A DNA stretch of 64,000 nt from an uncultured Roseburia sp. (lineage in GTDB: Bacteria; Bacillota; Clostridia; Lachnospirales; Lachnospiraceae), in the NCBI GenBank assembly GCA_900542495.1, contig UQNW01000004.1, positions 62,001 through 126,000 of the forward strand, read 5' to 3'. Under the pieces are notes generated by a model that was not told where the DNA came from, did not search any database, and saw only the letters and a list, made by a program, of their open reading frames with translations. The position numbers and the translations under genes are program-made. Positions 61,398 through 64,000 of the stretch are shown piece by piece (position 1 is the first letter of the stretch; each line of letters opens with the position of its first letter).

Positions 61398-62099
61398 TTA
61401 TTTTGTATAGTTCATTCTGCGTCTTGCATATACAACAGCTCCTGTTGCTGCGATCACAACTACAAGGATCATTGCCATATTCATTCCTGCATCAGCAGTT
61501 TTTGGTGAAGTTGCTGCTGCATTTGTATCTGTTACAGAAGCAACAAATACTGGGGAAAGGGATGTAAATTTCGCATATACAACACCGTCTGCAACATTTG
61601 TTACAGGTACATTTTCCCATACACCAGAAGATGTAAGATGGGCAACAACTACAGTATCGCCAGCTTTAATTCCTGCAACAGAGATTGCAATTGGATTTGA
61701 TAAATCAGTTGCTGTTAACTCATATGTTCCATATACGCCACTCTTATAAGAATAATTCAAACCTAAAACTTCATTGATCATTGTCTGTACAGCGGCTGCT
61801 TTTTTCTCAACTTTCTGCTCAGCTGTCAATGTTGTGTCATTATCAATTGCTGTCATATCTGTGAAATATCCACCTAATTTTTCTTTCTGAACATCGTTCA
61901 ATACATCCTGTGTGATTGCTTTCTGCTCAACTTTTACTTCTGTAGCTGCTGTTGTTGAAGTTGTAGTTGTAGATGTCTGTGATGTTGTTGTAGATGTACT
62001 TGAATTATTGGCAGACGGGCTTTCCGCTGCAAATGCTGTTACGCTTGCTCCCAAGCACAATACCATAGATAATACTACTGCTGCTAATTTCTTTTTCAT
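61398..62099 (-). CDS. Secreted, sortase-anchored surface protein (SPKTA signal)
   Basis: A 233-residue exported protein. A signal peptide (1-25, ending AFAAES) is followed by a Ser/Thr-rich region (~27-55), a middle domain (~60-190; QKAITQDVLNDVQKEKLGG; VGTYELTATDLSNPI-like block), and a C-terminal sorting signal: TSPKTADAG (~200), a hydrophobic helix (~208-225) and RRR. SPKTA is close to the (S/P)PxTG class recognised by clostridial SrtB. GGAGG precedes the ATG. Cell-wall attachment by the neighbouring sortase is a strong inference; the biological role is unknown. Confidence 0.88.
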   Translation of the reverse strand: MKKKLAAVVLSMVLCLGASVTAFAAESPSANNSSTSTTTSQTSTTTTSTTAATEVKVEQKAITQDVLNDVQKEKLGGYFTDMTAIDNDTTLTAEQKVEKKAAAVQTMINEVLGLNYSYKSGVYGTYELTATDLSNPIAISVAGIKAGDTVVVAHLTSSGVWENVPVTNVADGVVYAKFTSLSPVFVASVTDTNAAATSPKTADAGMNMAMILVVVIAATGAVVYARRRMNYTK

Positions 62100-62156
62100 G
62101 TCTTTTGTCCTCCAAGTTTTTATTTAGGATATTGCATCCCCTTAAACACTAGTCTC

Positions 62157-62212
62157 ATTCTCCCCCCCCCTTGAAAAAATTGTCAATATATAATATTACC
62201 AATTTTTTCAAG
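62157..62212 (-). promoter_or_regulatory. Candidate phase-variable promoter with poly-G spacer and 13-bp inverted repeat
   Basis: On the minus strand TTGACA (62186-62181) is followed by an 18-bp spacer that contains nine G (62170-62162) and by GAGAAT (62162-62157), a weak -10. A perfect 13-bp inverted repeat, CTTGAAAAAATTG (62170-62182) and CAATTTTTTCAAG (62200-62212), overlaps the -35. Loss of one G would give an optimal 17-bp spacer. An alternative promoter without the tract, TTGAAA-15-TATATT, is also possible. Confidence 0.5.
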
Positions 62213-62278
62213 CTATTATGTAACTATTTTTGTTTAATTTTTATTTTATACTACCAAAACAGAAGAAAAAACGGCAAA

Positions 62279-62319
62279 AGAAAAAGCCATAGAAAAAGCG
62301 GCTGCTCTCTCTATGGCTT
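62279..62319 (-). terminator. Terminator of rplS
   Basis: On the minus strand AAGCCATAGA pairs with TCTATGGCTT, followed by TTTCTTTTG; it starts 15 nt after the rplS stop. Confidence 0.88.
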
Positions 62320-62333
62320 ACGCATGCATTGAA

Positions 62334-62687
62334 CTATTTTACTAATTCTTTAACTTTAGCTTTCTTACCAACACGGTCTCTTAAGTAGAATAATTTAGCT
62401 CTTCTTACTTTACCAGCACGAACAACTTCTACTTTCTCAACGTTTGGAGAATGTAATGGCCAGGTTTTTTCAACGCCACATCCGTTAGAAATCTTTCTAA
62501 CTGTGAATGTCTCACGGTTGCTTCCACCCTGTCTCTTAATTACAACACCTTCGAAAACCTGGATTCTTTCACGGTTTCCTTCTTTGATTTTACCGTAAAC
62601 TTTTACAGTATCACCAACACGGAATTCAGGTACTTCAGCTTTTAACTGTTCAGCTTCAATGCTTTTAATAATTTCACTTGCGTTCAT
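62334..62687 (-). CDS. rplS: 50S ribosomal protein L19
   Basis: Large-subunit protein at the 30S-50S interface, 117 residues. The family pattern PEFRVGDTVKVYGKIKEGNR, RIQVFEGVVIKRQGG, ETFTVRKISNGCGVE and a C-terminal AKLFYLRDRVGKKA is unmistakable. AGGAGG precedes the ATG. Its own consensus promoter and leader place it in a separate unit from trmD. Confidence 0.98.
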   Translation of the reverse strand: MNASEIIKSIEAEQLKAEVPEFRVGDTVKVYGKIKEGNRERIQVFEGVVIKRQGGSNRETFTVRKISNGCGVEKTWPLHSPNVEKVEVVRAGKVRRAKLFYLRDRVGKKAKVKELVK

Positions 62688-62796
62688 TTTGTGACCTCCT
62701 ATTATTTGGATGTTCTTAATACGCCTATTCGTAACAGAGGACCATCTCGTTTATTCACAACTCGTATATTATACCAGCCATATATCAATATGTCAA
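62688..62796 (-). promoter_or_regulatory. rplS promoter and probable L19 leader
   Basis: On the minus strand TTGACA (62796-62791), a 17-bp spacer and TATAAT (62773-62768) match the consensus fully. The ~75-nt leader pairs ATACG with CGTAT around an inner AACGAG...CTGTT stem, the shape of L19 leaders described in Firmicutes; the resemblance is by eye. Confidence 0.7.
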
Positions 62797-62903
62797 GCTA
62801 TATTTTTCTGTTGTTTTGAACTGTCAAAACTGCCATTCCTAACGCCAATACCCATATTGATTTTGTGCAGTTATTCCTATTACGACACACTCCTTTTCGG
62901 CAT

Positions 62904-63638
62904 TTATGATTCTTTTAAATGCTCCTGAAATTTCATCTGCTCTTTCTTTGTAAGTTCTGCTTTTTTCAGCAGATCCGGTCTGCGCTCAATCGTTCGCAAA
63001 ATTGCCTGTTCGCGGCGCCATTCGTCTACCTTTTTATGATCTCCGGACAAGAGGATCGGGGGAACTTTTTTTCCCATCCATTCTTCCGGACGGCTATACT
63101 GCGGATATTCCAGCAAATTACCTTCAAATGATTCCGTGGAACCCGATTCATCATTTGTGAGCACTCCCGGCACCATACGTGAGATTGCATCTACCATAAC
63201 CATCGCAGGAAGCTCCCCTCCCGTCAGCACATAATCGCCAATGGAAACGTAATCTGTCACAATTTCCTCTAACACGCGCTCGTCGATTCCTTCATAATGA
63301 CCGCATAAAAGAATCAGATCCTTTTCCAGCGCAAAATCTTTTGCCATTGGCTGGGTAAATGTTGGTCCCTGCGGAGTCAGGTACACCGTCCTCGGTTTAT
63401 ACCCGATCCGGTTCACAACAGACATCCATGCATCATACACCGGCTGTGCCTGCATAAGCATACCTGCGCCGCCTCCATAAGGATAATCATCCACCTTCTT
63501 GTGACGGTCTAATGTATAATCTCTGATATTCACAGCTTCAATGGAAAGCAGTCCTTTCTCTTTGGCACGCCCAATAATACTTGTAGACAGTCCCTGCATT
63601 ACCATATCCGGAAATAATGTTAATATATGAAAATTCAT
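62904..63638 (-). CDS. trmD: tRNA (guanine-37-N1)-methyltransferase
   Basis: Methylates G37 of tRNAs, preventing frameshifts; 244 residues. The trefoil knot is visible in LILLCGHYEGIDERV (~115) and YVSIGDYVLTGGELPAM (~135). NFHILTLFPDM at the N-terminus and DYPYGGGAGMLM (~52) are typical. CAGGAG precedes the ATG. It follows rimM by 84 nt. Confidence 0.97.
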   Translation of the reverse strand: MNFHILTLFPDMVMQGLSTSIIGRAKEKGLLSIEAVNIRDYTLDRHKKVDDYPYGGGAGMLMQAQPVYDAWMSVVNRIGYKPRTVYLTPQGPTFTQPMAKDFALEKDLILLCGHYEGIDERVLEEIVTDYVSIGDYVLTGGELPAMVMVDAISRMVPGVLTNDESGSTESFEGNLLEYPQYSRPEEWMGKKVPPILLSGDHKKVDEWRREQAILRTIERRPDLLKKAELTKKEQMKFQEHLKES

Positions 63639-63722
63639 TCTTTGTGAACTCCTGTTTCTCTACTCTATTGTGTGCAAAAAACCTTTGGTTTTTTAATCAG
63701 TCGCATGACATTTCATACCGGA

Positions 63723-64000
63723 TCATTTTTCATTCAGTTCGCGAAGTCCCGGTAAAAGATGAACTGTCATTTTTCCACCCTCTAAATCAACATCCTTCAC
63801 ACATTCCCTGATCGCCGGAAGCAGAATGTCATCCATTCCCTCTTTGCTCAAAACATATACATCATTGGCACCTGTCTGAAGAACATCGCTCACCTCGCCT
63901 AAATCTTCACCCTCATCAGATTCAACTGACAATCCGATCAGATCTGCAATAAAATATTCGTTTTTCTTAAGCTTTACCGCATTCTCGCGTGTAACGTAGA
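63723..64000 (-). CDS. rimM: Ribosome maturation factor RimM, C-terminal part, cut by window edge
   Basis: The frame is open from the window edge to the stop at 63723, giving 91 visible residues of the PRC-barrel C-terminal domain (EYFIADLIGLSVES, LGEVSDVLQTGANDVYVL, DILLPAIRECVKDVDLEGGK). RimM helps 16S rRNA and 30S maturation. The N-terminal domain lies beyond the window. The rimM-trmD-rplS order is standard for bacteria. Confidence 0.9.
   Translation of the reverse strand, partial: YVTRENAVKLKKNEYFIADLIGLSVESDEGEDLGEVSDVLQTGANDVYVLSKEGMDDILLPAIRECVKDVDLEGGKMTVHLLPGLRELNEK

Noticed and set aside
63676..63694. AAAAAACC/GGTTTTTT hairpin between rimM and trmD
   Set aside because: The stem has only two G-C pairs and the genes are normally co-transcribed, so it is unlikely to stop transcription.

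Overview
The window is chromosomal DNA from a low-to-moderate G+C anaerobic Firmicute, most likely a motile Lachnospiraceae species (Roseburia/Agathobacter type). The basis for this is family-level: clostridial-type housekeeping genes with strong AGGAGG-like ribosome binding sites, a solitary sugar-ABC ATPase, a DUF4364 gene, a PAS/EAL and chemoreceptor block, an rbgA-rnhB-FliK-like-FlhB-like gene string, and a class B sortase with a Pro-X-Thr type substrate. No rRNA, tRNA, CRISPR array, transposase or prophage gene was found. Almost every gene lies on the minus strand; the exceptions are a four-gene plus-strand block (11.3-14.7 kb) and a toxin-antitoxin pair (15.7-16.2 kb).

Layout. 1-4.3 kb: signalling (a PAS protein cut by the window edge, an EAL phosphodiesterase, a chemoreceptor), with an array of perfect hairpins between the two PAS proteins. 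4.6-5.9 kb: RNase H1 and a zinc-ribbon protein separated by a 255-bp imperfect hairpin element. 6.2-11.1 kb: translation and transcription termination (prfA, prmC, DUF1385, rpmE, rho). 11.3-14.7 kb: malic enzyme, radical SAM protein, DUF4364 and flavin reductase. 14.7-16.3 kb: an AT-rich islet with a lipoprotein, a small membrane protein and a DinJ/YoeB-type toxin-antitoxin pair. 16.4-22.7 kb: NADPH glutamate synthase gltBD behind a terminator-like leader hairpin. 23.0-26.1 kb: two proteins that look flagella-related, a LytTR response regulator and a CPBP protease. 26.1-28.5 kb: folate operon folP-folBK-HAD; folE and folC follow at 35.7-37.6 kb. Between them, 28.6-35.4 kb holds a TRAP transporter, a GntR regulator and a GlpA/GlpB/DUF1667-type flavoprotein set that share an identical 16-bp candidate operator. 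37.7-41.9 kb: topoisomerase IV. 42.0-48.8 kb: CdaR/PucR regulator, sugar ABC ATPase, phosphoribosyltransferase, dUTPase and der-plsY-gpsA. 49.0-52.3 kb: an autoregulated YtrA-type ABC operon. 52.4-58.7 kb: M42 peptidase, pgeF, yraN, FlhB-like, FliK-like, rnhB and rbgA. 58.7-62.2 kb: cell-surface block (signal peptidase, class B sortase, LCP ligase, anchored surface protein). 62.3-64 kb: rplS, trmD and rimM.

Recurring observations. Many genes have their best start codon downstream of the longest possible frame; starts were moved wherever a good ribosome binding site decided it. Several promoters with exactly 17-bp spacers can be read by eye. The points most worth testing are the two-promoter GntR regulon linking an uptake system to an oxidase set, a poly-G tract inside the promoter spacer of the sortase substrate gene (candidate phase variation), the 255-bp hairpin element, the gltB leader attenuator, and a probable AUU start codon in yraN. 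I did not find a clearly unprecedented multi-gene system.
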